From: CAWIHK01 sp963835935
Lineage (GTDB): Bacteria > Bacteroidota > Ignavibacteria > UBA10030 > CAVZMI01
Direction of reading: 5' to 3'
Length of the DNA: 64,000 nt
Assembly (NCBI GenBank): GCA_963835935.1
Contig: CAWIHK010000005.1
Coordinates: forward strand, 558,001-622,000
A program made the position numbers and the translations under genes. Below are positions 1 through 8,512 of this stretch, in pieces; position 1 is the stretch's first letter; each line of letters begins with the position of its first letter. The notes under the pieces are model-generated. The model was given only the letters and a program-made list of their open reading frames with translations, ran no database searches and was not told where the DNA came from.

Positions 1-582
1 GACAAACCTCTTGATTATCACGCTATTGATAATGCAGCAACAGATAGCACAAATTGGGGACTATATGATGGATTCACAAAGAAAGAGAAATGGGATGCGC
101 TACACAACGGTATTTCATCTTCTATGGCCGGACCATCTGACATCTCGATGGTTGTGGGATGTGGACCTTTTACTCTTGCGCCCGGTGATACTGCTATGGT
201 ACCTTTTTCGTTTGTTGCAGATCAATCGCTTGAAGCATTAAAAGCAACGGCAACGCAGGCTCGATCACAATGGAACAGTGTTCATTCAATGGGAATTAAT
301 AATAATTCCCTGCCGTTCGTCTTTAAACTTCATCAGAATTATCCGAACCCATTTAATGGAAGCACACACATACATTATGAAATCCCATCCGCAGGAAATG
401 TTACCCTGAAAGTGTATGATATTCTCGGCCGTGAAGTTTCAACGCTGATTAATGGTGTTGAACAACCCGGTTTATATGATGTTGCATTTCCTTCAGGAAA
501 AAACCTTGCTAGCGGTATTTATTTTTATCGGTTAACCGCAGCCGGTAAATCTGATGTGAAGAAAATGGTTTTGATTAAATAG
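1..582 (+). CDS. Secreted protein C-terminus with T9SS type A sorting domain (5' truncated)
   Basis: The frame is open from base 1 to the TAG at 580-582, so this is the last 193 residues of a longer secreted protein whose start lies outside the window. The final 80 or so residues form a type IX secretion C-terminal sorting domain: the motif LHQNYPNPFNGST, then a beta-rich region containing YDILGREV, GLYDVAF and SGIYFYRL, ending in KKMVLIK. In T9SS families this domain directs the cargo across the outer membrane and is removed at the surface. The residues before it (GPFTLAPGDTAMVPFSFVA) look like the end of a peptidase-associated or Ig-like beta domain, but too little is left to name the catalytic part. 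No neighbour upstream is visible. Confidence is high for the sorting domain; the function of the whole protein is unknown. Confidence 0.88.
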   Translation, partial: DKPLDYHAIDNAATDSTNWGLYDGFTKKEKWDALHNGISSSMAGPSDISMVVGCGPFTLAPGDTAMVPFSFVADQSLEALKATATQARSQWNSVHSMGINNNSLPFVFKLHQNYPNPFNGSTHIHYEIPSAGNVTLKVYDILGREVSTLINGVEQPGLYDVAFPSGKNLASGIYFYRLTAAGKSDVKKMVLIK

Positions 583-950
583 TGCCATTTGCCACCTCAA
601 AAACGATTCAAAGCACCGTGATAGTCGCATAGCTGTCCCGATTTGTAACTATCCTCAATAATAAAATCTTCACTTTTTATATTTTTTCCTTGACTTACGA
701 AGAATAATTTATTATCATTCGCATATAAAGTTTCAATGTTCAGCTTTATTTGCGTATATATTTTTCTTATTGGGCAACACTATAGGCAGGATTTGTAATG
801 TGGTCAGGATGGCTATCAAGGATGTGGAGAGTTTTTTAGCATCCTAAAATACCTGCCGTAACTATAAAACATAGTATTACTTCCTCTTCAACGAGCCTGA
901 TCTTGCTGATGAGCTTGGTAATTATACTTATACAAAGGAAGTGTGCGCCT
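583..950. other. Intergenic stretch with one promoter-like site
   Basis: No gene is seen in these 368 bases. A sigma-70-like pair, TTGACT at 690-695 and TATCAT at 713-718 with a 17-base spacer, lies about 230 bases before the next start codon. It is a plausible promoter for the following secreted protein, but the long leader shows no recognisable structure. A Shine-Dalgarno-like AAGGAAG just upstream of 951 decides that start. Confidence 0.35.
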
Positions 951-3773
951 ATGAGAGAAAGAAATAATTTTACCTACCGCCATAATGATGTCAGCTGTGG
1001 AAAACAAATTCGAAAAATAATTATCGGCAGTCTTAATTTATTCGTCGGGATAATCATTTTTACAATGTTACTCTCGGCAGTTGCCCTCTGTCAAACACGG
1101 ATACAAAAGAGTATTCGAATCAATCCGGGGATATCTACCGACGATGCACCGCCGACCCGTTTGCATTACAACGGTTATCTTCATGATCTGTATGTTGAGT
1201 TTACGATTACACCTGCTGATCAAGACTTTCAACCATTATTGTGGTTATGGTGGGCTCCTGAATGGACTGATTATTATGGGGTACCTATTCCGGGTCAGAT
1301 GGATGCAATTGAAGAATATAGACCGCAGCTTAATACGTATGTTGAAGAATATTTAGGTCAAGGATATTTTGCTGTAGCACCGGAGCATGGAGGGGGAATT
1401 GCAGCAAACTATCCTTATACTCTTTCATGGAGAGCGTTTGTCGATGGCATAAGAATATGGGGTTTGGGGATGCCCGGCGATAGTCTGATTTGTGATAGTG
1501 CGAATTTCGATGTTTATTATGATTATTATGACAATGGTATGCCATGTCATAGTTTTTGGAATGTATGTTGGGAATTCTATATTTTCAATTTAAGCACGTT
1601 CGACAAACCTCTAACAGATAGAATAACGCAGGGAAAGGTGAATGAGATTAGGTTCGATGGTGAAGTGATCGACCATAGAGTATCAACACCGCCACCGTAT
1701 TGGTGTCCTGTAGTCGATCCGGTAACGGCGACAATAATAAAGGGAGATAAATACGCCCATCTGTGCACGGAGACCGATACTGCATCGCAGATAACCGGGT
1801 TGGCATATCAAGAAGCATTATATCTTGAGGTAGACAGAGACGTACCCGATACAGCCGATCAATATTGTGTGGTTCAAACATCGACAAGAAATTTTACACG
1901 AACCGATACGGTTTATTATCTGCCGCACGATACACTTTTCGTTACCTGTGAACCGAAACAGTTATACACAGGTGATACGGCGATAATTCATATCCATCAG
2001 AGGTTCGATGGGGTTGTCGATACGAATGAGTATTTTCAGTCAAGAGAAATCGGTATATTGGGAAACGATTATTACGGGACGTTGCTCGACGAGTGGGGCG
2101 ATACTGCGACATATTTTCAAAATGTTACGGGTCAGTTATGGTTTATCGCTGCTCAGGATCTAGACGCCGACAGTGTTTGCGCAAAAATACGAGTTGGGCT
2201 TGCACCATCAATACCGATGTGTTCTGTTGTGCCTGTGCCGAAAGAAGAGAAGAAACCGATGCCTGCAATGGTTATCAAAACGAAGGACGGGGGGAAGAAG
2301 TATGTACCGGTTATTAATAAACAGTTTAAACAGAAGACAAAAAATGCATCGCCGCAGACCACGGATATTGCAGAGAGAGTAAAACCAACAAATCCCAAAG
2401 GGACAAGGGGAGCGAAGCCAGCAGGATTGATAAAAAAATCGGGGAAGATAAAAGACATTCAATTTCAATATACACAGGCAGGTTCGGATAGTATACCGAT
2501 AAAGAGCTGTGATATATTGCTGGGGCAGACGAAATATTACTGGGCAGAATCGGATCCGACTGATGATAAGAGATTGATTATTAATGAAAGTGAAACAATT
2601 CCGGATACATCGACTCAACCGAATGCACTCGAGGCGAATTTTTCAGTAACGAAGGATAATAATGATGATAAACTTGGCGTGTATTACGAGTATAAAGATT
2701 CGACAGGAACTGCAATAGACAGTACCATGTTCATTCGTTTTATTGGTAGGTACTGGACACCAACAAAAGATTACAAAGTTCATCTCTATGCGACGGCACT
2801 GGATAGAAGACAGGGGGATATTGCTATAGAGGTGAAGAAACCGAGTAAGTTAGGAAATTCTCATCCGACAGTTAGGGATGTATTTAATAATCGTTGTAAT
2901 CTGGATTCACTAATAATAAAATATGCTGGTGAAAATGGAATACCGCCTCAACTAATAAAAGGGCAAATAGAACGTGAAACTCACTTTAATCCCGATTGGA
3001 GATATGAACCGGCACAAGATTTCTCTTACCAATCTCCTTCTATTAATACTACTGTGTTCCCAACTAATGCACCGTTTTGGAAAACGATTGAAAATCCAAA
3101 AGCAGAAAGTTGGCCGTATTCACATACGCATGTTACACCGACTTCTTATATTGATAGCGTTATTTCAATTGGAGCTTATATCGCTGGTGATAATAATACA
3201 TTTTCAAAGTATCGAATTATAAATACCGATAGCATAATGGGATTTAAGGATTTGACAGATAAATTGAGAAAAATAAAACTCTATTATCAAAGAGAAGAGG
3301 CTTTAGAATTGGATGATGCAAGAAAAGCGGCCTATGATAGTTTGGGGAGAGAAATAAAAGATACGAGTGATGATATAGGGAAAGAATATAATATCATTGC
3401 CCAAACGCGAATCGTATCTTCATATGGGTTTGTTCAAATGATGTATACAACAGCATTTGGTACTTCATTTGGAGTTGAGACAAACAATAGATATGGAACG
3501 ACCGGTACTATATATATGGCACGAATGGATAGCACACTTTATCCTGAAAAGTTAAATGAAATTGACTATGCAATGCCCCGTTATTGTGATTTTCTTTTGA
3601 CAAAACTTAATTCGTTGTTTCCTTCTTTGATTCCAGAATCACAATGGAGTACAACAAATAATTGTAATGGATTTGAGGCGTGCTGGAAAAAAGCCATACA
3701 GAAATATAATCCTCGTGATGTAACATACAGCACTGGCGTAATGAACAATTCAAAAAATTATTTACCGCATTAA
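951..3773 (+). CDS. Large secreted protein with lytic-transglycosylase-like C-terminus
   Basis: ATG 951 is preferred over ATG 903 because an AAGGAAG ribosome site precedes it and a signal-peptide-like hydrophobic stretch follows (about residues 22-47, ending SAVALCQ). This gives 940 residues. Residues 50-640 are beta-rich with no family I recognise; a Lys/Pro-rich linker lies near residues 440-500. From about residue 651 the chain resembles SLT-type lytic transglycosylases: YAGENGIPPQLIKGQIERET followed by HFNPDW matches the helix carrying the catalytic Glu (about E676), and SYGFVQMMYTTAF (about 824-836) matches the GLMQ-like motif. The roughly 150 residues between these motifs are much more than the usual 20-30, so this is either a large insertion or a divergent relative. 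It may act on peptidoglycan in the periplasm or outside the cell. No T9SS tail is present. The next start codon overlaps its stop or lies 18 bases on. Confidence 0.6.
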   Translation: MRERNNFTYRHNDVSCGKQIRKIIIGSLNLFVGIIIFTMLLSAVALCQTRIQKSIRINPGISTDDAPPTRLHYNGYLHDLYVEFTITPADQDFQPLLWLWWAPEWTDYYGVPIPGQMDAIEEYRPQLNTYVEEYLGQGYFAVAPEHGGGIAANYPYTLSWRAFVDGIRIWGLGMPGDSLICDSANFDVYYDYYDNGMPCHSFWNVCWEFYIFNLSTFDKPLTDRITQGKVNEIRFDGEVIDHRVSTPPPYWCPVVDPVTATIIKGDKYAHLCTETDTASQITGLAYQEALYLEVDRDVPDTADQYCVVQTSTRNFTRTDTVYYLPHDTLFVTCEPKQLYTGDTAIIHIHQRFDGVVDTNEYFQSREIGILGNDYYGTLLDEWGDTATYFQNVTGQLWFIAAQDLDADSVCAKIRVGLAPSIPMCSVVPVPKEEKKPMPAMVIKTKDGGKKYVPVINKQFKQKTKNASPQTTDIAERVKPTNPKGTRGAKPAGLIKKSGKIKDIQFQYTQAGSDSIPIKSCDILLGQTKYYWAESDPTDDKRLIINESETIPDTSTQPNALEANFSVTKDNNDDKLGVYYEYKDSTGTAIDSTMFIRFIGRYWTPTKDYKVHLYATALDRRQGDIAIEVKKPSKLGNSHPTVRDVFNNRCNLDSLIIKYAGENGIPPQLIKGQIERETHFNPDWRYEPAQDFSYQSPSINTTVFPTNAPFWKTIENPKAESWPYSHTHVTPTSYIDSVISIGAYIAGDNNTFSKYRIINTDSIMGFKDLTDKLRKIKLYYQREEALELDDARKAAYDSLGREIKDTSDDIGKEYNIIAQTRIVSSYGFVQMMYTTAFGTSFGVETNNRYGTTGTIYMARMDSTLYPEKLNEIDYAMPRYCDFLLTKLNSLFPSLIPESQWSTTNNCNGFEACWKKAIQKYNPRDVTYSTGVMNNSKNYLPH

Positions 3774-3790
3774 TGATAGAAGAGGATACG

Positions 3791-5878
3791 ATGAAACACC
3801 TACATGTCAGTTTATATGCAATTTTTATCTTATTGATTATTTGTTATGATGTCTCAAGAGGTCAAATATATCCACGCTCATATGACCAAAACAAAGAAAT
3901 CAAAAACCGGATCGCTCCCTTGATACACGGAAAATATGGAGCACAATATGATTTTACATATCATGTGTTTGATACAGTCATTCAATACTCAAAAAAGTGG
4001 AATGACGGCAGGATAGAGGATCCTTATGGGACGATAAAAGGATGTATTCTGTTTTCCGTAATTATTCCGTCACATTATGATAAACAGAATGCATTGGGGC
4101 CACCGCAGGACACGAATATTGTTGGAATGATTAGAGACGGGCGGATTATTTGGGATAATTTTCCGGGTGAAGTAAAATCAGGAGCGGGCTTACTTTATGC
4201 GCAGGATTTAAATAATGATGGAGAAATAGACCTTGTATTTTCAGAAACGGACAAAACATCTTTATATCTCGGTCGATCTGGACCATTTTTAAGTTATTTA
4301 CATATTCTTAGCTGGAATGGAACGAGAGGAAGATTTATTAGCGCCGAAATGGAGGGATGCGATAGAGATTATTATCCGATTGATATCGATGGGGACGGTA
4401 TTATGGAGATACGTGCGAGTCTCCCGCCGGAAGTAGAAACCTATGATGAATTTCAAAATGGTACTTATAAATTCAAGACCAGTACATATCCGCTCGTGAC
4501 ATACGGTTGGAACGGAAGTCAGTATGGTTTGTGGCCCAATGTGCGGCAGATTAAAATGGAAGAATTTTTACCAGCTAACAGAATGAAGGTTGCAATAAAA
4601 TGTTGTGTTGAAAAACAAATTGACAAATTTAATTATTCTTATACGGTAACCAATGATAGTACAAGTAAACAAAAAATATCGCAGATTTATATTGGTGGAC
4701 TTGAAGACACAACACAAGCACAGGCTCCTCTATATTGGTTCTCTTCAAGCTCAAGATATATTAAATGTAGATTATTTATTCTTAATCCAATACATGAGGA
4801 AGGTCTAATTAATCCCGGAACAAAACGTAGTGGATTTTATACTTTAAGCCCCGTATTACCCAATATTGTGAAATATTATGTGCAAGGATATAATTTTATT
4901 GTAGCATTTGGAACAGATGAACAACAGCGTCAAGATATTTATAATAATTCTGTGATTGGTTTTACCCTTGGTACTCGAGATACTTCAATTAAAATAGATT
5001 CAATCGCCTGGTGCGACACCCTCGCTTCTTTCACCGCCCGCTCCCGCGATCTTGGCTGGATAAAGCAACAGCCTACATCGGATAAATATACCGGCTATTT
5101 TTCAACTGCAAAAACAGCATTGCAGAAGAACCAAATCTCTCTAACACGCTCAACGCTCACACAAGTGCTTCACGACGTCGATGTCGATAGTTCATCAACA
5201 TTAACTAGTGAAGCTTATGCACTCATAAAATATAATACAGAATATCTGCTTGCACATCTGCCAATTACAATATCAGCCTTGGATATGCTCGATACACTGC
5301 GAGTGCGGACAGATCGCACAATACCGAATAACACTCCATGCAGCAGAGATTTTAAAGAGGATTTACTGGAGAATATCCAAAAAGCGAAGCAGGAACTCAT
5401 CGAAGGCGATACAATCCATTGCGCAATGTACATTGTAGCGTACGAGAAACAACTGGAAGCGAAGAATAACCATAGAAAAGGAAAGCCATGCGTAACAGAC
5501 GATGAGTATAATTATCTTTATCCTTATGCAAAGTCGATTGTAGAACTCCTTCTGCAGCTTCCGCCTAAATGCGGCGGCTCATGCAAAGATAAACTCATCG
5601 ACCTGAAAGCCGAAGTAGGGAAATGTGCAGGTAAAGGATACTGCAGTAGGGGAGAATTTGAGAATGGAATGGAAGAACAAATCGGCAAGGCAGTGAAATG
5701 TATCGAGAATAAGGATTCTACAGGTACGGCAACGTGTCTCGGTTTATTCGAGCAAGAGGTACAACAGACGTATGAACAGACGAAGAAACGGTACGACGAG
5801 AGAAAGTATGTGAAACCTGAAGGATACATTACGTTGTATTACAAAGCGGAATATATACTCGAAGACCTCGAGCATTAA
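3791..5878 (+). CDS. Secreted protein with FG-GAP/dockerin-like calcium loops and a FIMAH-like domain
   Basis: ATG 3791 is chosen over ATG 3773 because AGAAGAGG sits just upstream and the next residues (MKHLHVSLYAIFILLIICYD) form a signal peptide; this gives 695 residues. Two Asp-rich loops, DLNNDGEIDLVFS near residue 139 and DIDGDGIMEIRAS near residue 198, resemble the calcium loops of FG-GAP/VCBS or dockerin-type repeats. Around residues 500-590 the pattern of helices (FKEDLLENIQKAKQELIEGD, then YAKSIVELL) resembles FIMAH/FIVAR-type extracellular helical modules. The last 120 residues are Cys-rich (KCGGSCKD, KCAGKGYC) and may be disulphide bonded. The gene follows the transglycosylase-like gene with almost no gap, so they are probably co-transcribed and act at the same cell-envelope site. 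No catalytic motif was recognised, so the function is unknown. Confidence 0.6.
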   Translation: MKHLHVSLYAIFILLIICYDVSRGQIYPRSYDQNKEIKNRIAPLIHGKYGAQYDFTYHVFDTVIQYSKKWNDGRIEDPYGTIKGCILFSVIIPSHYDKQNALGPPQDTNIVGMIRDGRIIWDNFPGEVKSGAGLLYAQDLNNDGEIDLVFSETDKTSLYLGRSGPFLSYLHILSWNGTRGRFISAEMEGCDRDYYPIDIDGDGIMEIRASLPPEVETYDEFQNGTYKFKTSTYPLVTYGWNGSQYGLWPNVRQIKMEEFLPANRMKVAIKCCVEKQIDKFNYSYTVTNDSTSKQKISQIYIGGLEDTTQAQAPLYWFSSSSRYIKCRLFILNPIHEEGLINPGTKRSGFYTLSPVLPNIVKYYVQGYNFIVAFGTDEQQRQDIYNNSVIGFTLGTRDTSIKIDSIAWCDTLASFTARSRDLGWIKQQPTSDKYTGYFSTAKTALQKNQISLTRSTLTQVLHDVDVDSSSTLTSEAYALIKYNTEYLLAHLPITISALDMLDTLRVRTDRTIPNNTPCSRDFKEDLLENIQKAKQELIEGDTIHCAMYIVAYEKQLEAKNNHRKGKPCVTDDEYNYLYPYAKSIVELLLQLPPKCGGSCKDKLIDLKAEVGKCAGKGYCSRGEFENGMEEQIGKAVKCIENKDSTGTATCLGLFEQEVQQTYEQTKKRYDERKYVKPEGYITLYYKAEYILEDLEH

Positions 5879-5893
5879 GAAATTGTATGTCCA

Positions 5894-5979
5894 ACTTTGT
5901 GATCTTTATAGAAAGCAAAATAACCTTAGTGTCCTTTGTGGTTTTGCTCTTATTAAAAAAACCACAAAGGTCACAAAGT
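5894..5979. repeat. Nested inverted repeat, possible terminator
   Basis: A 13-base perfect stem, CCTTTGTGGTTTT (5933-5945) against its complement at 5958-5970, encloses a 12-base loop. An outer 9-base pair, ACTTTGTGA (5894-5902) with TCACAAAGT (5971-5979), adds to it; the right arms touch while the left arms are 30 bases apart. It lies between two secreted-protein genes and could end transcription in either direction or be a dispersed intergenic palindrome. The T-rich stem side is present but no long T-run follows. Confidence 0.55.
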
Positions 5980-6022
5980 AAAATGTTTAGTCGGAACTAA
6001 ATAGAAATTGGAGAAATACAAA

Positions 6023-6667
6023 ATGAAATCATATTTAATGATAGCGATGTTTCTGCCGGTGCTTCTAATTGCCGGCGAAACCGAGCAGACGAATATCATT
6101 CCGTACAATTCGAAGGGAAACGTTGTAGCGCTTTCGATAGAGAACACATCACGGCTGACGGCAAAAGGAGTTAGTGTTGAAATTCAGAATGTACCGAAAT
6201 GGATAAGGTTTGACTCGACAAAGGTGCAGTTAAGCAGTATTGCAACTAAGAAGTCGAAACAGGCTGAATTTACTTTCTCAGTCGATCGTAACGCGTCGGT
6301 TGACAAGGAACAGAAGATAAAAGCGCTTGTAAAAACAGCCGACGGACAAAAGTGGACGACAGAGATATCGGTGACGATTTCTGCGCCGAAGGAATATCAT
6401 CTTTATCAAAATTATCCGAATCCGTTCAATCCTTCAACAACGATTGCAATCGATTTACCGAAACAGACAAAGGTGAAGATAATCATTTATGATGTTCTGG
6501 GAAGAATAGTGAAGCAGTTGTCAGATGAAATCAGAGAAGCCGGGTACGCTGAGTTTTCATGGGATGGAAGGAATGATCATGGATCGGCGATTGCTTCGGG
6601 CATGTATTTCTATCAGGTATCGGCAGGAAGTTATCATGCCGTGAAAAAAATGGTGATGATGAAATAA
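6023..6667 (+). CDS. Small secreted protein with T9SS type A sorting domain
   Basis: ATG 6023 has GGAG nine bases upstream and opens a signal peptide (MKSYLMIAMFLPVLLIAGE); an in-frame TTG at 6008 is less likely. The 214-residue product has a short beta-rich middle region (residues about 20-120, Ig-like by pattern, containing VPKWIRFDSTKVQLSS) and a C-terminal T9SS domain: YHLYQNYPNPFNPSTTI, then VKIIIYDVLGRIVKQL, FSWDGRNDHGSAIASGMYF and KKMVMMK at the end, the FlgD-Ig-like form common in this group. It should be exported and anchored or released at the surface. Its stop codon TAA is partly made by the mobile element inserted at 6667; before insertion the sequence would have read TAG, so the protein is unchanged. 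Confidence 0.85.
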   Translation: MKSYLMIAMFLPVLLIAGETEQTNIIPYNSKGNVVALSIENTSRLTAKGVSVEIQNVPKWIRFDSTKVQLSSIATKKSKQAEFTFSVDRNASVDKEQKIKALVKTADGQKWTTEISVTISAPKEYHLYQNYPNPFNPSTTIAIDLPKQTKVKIIIYDVLGRIVKQLSDEIREAGYAEFSWDGRNDHGSAIASGMYFYQVSAGSYHAVKKMVMMK

Positions 6668-6678
6668 GGACATTTGTC
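6667..6678 (+). repeat. Left terminal inverted repeat of the DUF1670 element
   Basis: AGGACATTTGTC, the perfect 12-base inverted partner of 8493-8504, preceded by the AATA target duplication at 6663-6666. Similarity stops beyond 12 bases. Confidence 0.75.
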
Positions 6679-6775
6679 TTCCCACTTTTGACCTTCTAGA
6701 GGTCAAATTTCTTTAAAATGCAGAAGGAGGTAATTATCTTTAACTGCAGAGTAAGAGAAGAGAACAGGAGGACAC

Positions 6776-7630
6776 ATGGAGACAGAACAGAAGAGATATT
6801 CAATACATCGAGAGGCAGAGTATAATCGGTTAAAGAAGAAGACAAGAGAACATGAATTCGTAGATCGATTAGAACGGGAGTTTGAGTTTTCGCCGCGAGA
6901 GAGTCGCGGAGTATTAGAAGTAGTAGAAGAGATGTTTTTTGACAATCGAGAGATAGGAGCAGGGTAAGTTGAGTATACCTGTATCAGTGCGGAAGAAGGC
7001 CCAGGCAAGCCGATAGACGAGTTGAAGAAAGTAAGAGTGAAGCTCACGAAAGAACTAACGAGTGACCGAGATGTACAAGTTCGCTTGGGCGATAGCGCAA
7101 TGCGAAAAGTACAGATATTGCGGATGACAGAAGAAGCATATGATCAAAGTGGATTGTTGACGCAAGAAGACTTGGGACGCATCTTAGGAGTGAGCAGTCG
7201 AACGATCCGCCGTGATGTTGAAGAATTGATGACACAGAAGATGAAATTGTATTTGCGGGGGTTGCAGCGAGATATAGGAAAAGGAATCAGCCACAAGGTA
7301 TGGATTGTAGGATTATATCTTCAATGGAAAACATACAGCGAGATTGAACGAATAACCGGCCACAGTGTTGGAGCGATCAAAGCATACATGAATGATTTTA
7401 GTCGCGTACTAATGGCACGAGAACGCGGCATCAAGAGTGGGAAAGAGATCGGCTTTTACATTGGACGAACAGAACGCTTGGTGGGTGAATATCTTCAGTT
7501 GATCAGTGAAGCAGAAAAGGATATCCAGCAGAAGAAACGGATGGAAAGCATCAAGATGCAGATGCGTCATTTAGAGCGCAGAATTCCTTTAAAAAAAGGG
7601 GATTTTGGTATGGTAAGGAGGCTGGTATGA
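6776..7630 (+). pseudogene. DUF1670-like helix-turn-helix protein, interrupted by in-frame TAA
   Basis: AGGAGG precedes ATG 6776. The frame runs to a TAA at 6965-6967 (after residue 63) and continues without any frame change to TGA 7628-7630; the codons after the TAA encode VEYTCISAEEGPGKPIDELK, clearly the same protein. A CAA-to-TAA change would explain it, giving an ancestral 284-residue product. The part after the stop has one helix-turn-helix near 7160-7235 (LTQEDLGRILGVSSRTIRRD) and another near 7330-7400 (SEIERITGHSVGAIKAYMND). I read it as a member of the DUF1670 family, of unknown function and possibly the DNA-binding part of the element's transposition machinery. TTG 7022 could restart a shorter product. 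It overlaps the next gene by four bases (ATGA), which implies translational coupling. Confidence 0.7.
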
Positions 7631-8456
7631 CACACAACCAGCAGATACGAGATCGATATGATAGCATTGGAAAGAGAGATTTCAAAACGTCATTGATACG
7701 TTTACTGGAGAAGGACTACAAAGTTCTGGGCAGTCGGCGGGTATTGATGATGTTGTCTGATGACATTGAGCAATTCATCAAGAGTATTATCCAATGCAGA
7801 ACCGGTTGCAGTTTGGTGATGTAGTCTGGCAGACAACGAAGGATGACGGTCAGCGACAGAATTATGGAAAGAAGACGGAGGATTATGCGGTACAGACAGT
7901 GATCTTGCCGTTGATACGGAAGGAAGATATTGAGAGAAGGATTTACTTTAAGAAAGGAGATCGGAACTCGAATTATCGACACCGAGAAGTACGTGACATT
8001 GAGTTGATGGTTCGATTACTCAAGACAGCGAAAGCACAAGGTGGATTACTCAGCGGAGCAGAGTTAAGTGTATTGATGAATCGCACATTAAGTACGATAG
8101 GAAAATATTTGAAAGCATATTTTGAGAAGACTGGTGAAGTGCTGCCCATGAAAGGTTACGTGTTGGATCAAGGCAGCAACCCAACACACAAAGGAATCGT
8201 AATCTCGTTGTATGAGCGAGGTATATCCCCGGCAGACATTGTGTTGAAAACGGGACACACGCAGAATGCAGTTGACCGGTATATCAAAGGGTACGACCAG
8301 GTTTTGGCTTTGGTTCAGAAAAAACATGATGCGATCTCAATTTCTCAAATCACAGGACGTTCAATGAATACCGTCCGTCAGTATCTCCGATTGGTAAATG
8401 ACTTTCATCCGAAGTTGAGGGTTGTGGTACCTCGGAAGGAACAAAAGAAGAAATAA
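7627..8456 (+). pseudogene. Second DUF1670-like helix-turn-helix protein, frameshifted
   Basis: The gene begins at ATG 7627, overlapping the previous stop. Residues MTHNQQIRDRYDSIGKRDFK and on run to QFIK near 7782, where the frame is lost: the original frame soon ends at TAG 7822-7824. The continuation lies in another frame and reads EYYPMQNRLQFGDVVW from 7782 onward to TAA 8454-8456. Loss of one G after the AAG codon at 7780-7782 explains this. The downstream part has three helix-turn-helix-like segments: around LSGAELSVLMNRTLSTIGKY, SPADIVLKTGHTQNAVDRYI and ISISQITGRSMNTVRQYL. The two proteins resemble each other in this layout and probably act together. ATG 7794 could start a 220-residue fragment. 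The function is unknown; it is probably linked to mobility of the element. Confidence 0.68.
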
Positions 8457-8492
8457 TGAATAAACATAAAAAAACAATTAAATCACTAACCG

Positions 8493-8504
8493 GACAAATG
8501 TCCT
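8493..8504 (-). repeat. Right terminal inverted repeat of the DUF1670 element
   Basis: GACAAATGTCCT, the exact reverse complement of 6667-6678, followed by the AATA duplication at 8505-8508. With the preceding CGG it forms a local palindrome (GGACA-AA-TGTCC) that the left end does not fully share. Confidence 0.75.
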
Positions 8505-8512
8505 AATAGTAA

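Larger units (their letters stand above)
6667..8504 (+). mobile_element. DUF1670-type mobile element, 12-bp inverted repeats, 4-bp target duplication
   Basis: The segment of 1838 bases is bounded by AGGACATTTGTC (6667-6678) and its exact reverse complement GACAAATGTCCT (8493-8504). Directly outside lie identical AATA tetramers (6663-6666 and 8505-8508), the expected footprint of a staggered-cut insertion. Inside are only two overlapping genes, both rich in helix-turn-helix segments and resembling the DUF1670 family; no classical DDE/DEDD transposase is seen. Removing the element plus one AATA rejoins the stop codon of the upstream T9SS gene (AAA TAG) with the start region of the downstream VWA gene. 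Both internal genes are broken, so this copy is probably inactive. Family assignment is from memory of DUF1670 sequences. The mobility claim rests on the repeats seen here. Confidence 0.72.

Noticed and set aside
5985..6002. TTTAGTCGG, the complement of CCGACTAAA, as a third leader copy
   Set aside because: It is explained by a small local hairpin (TTTAGT-CGGA-ACTAAA) and none of the other conserved blocks are near.
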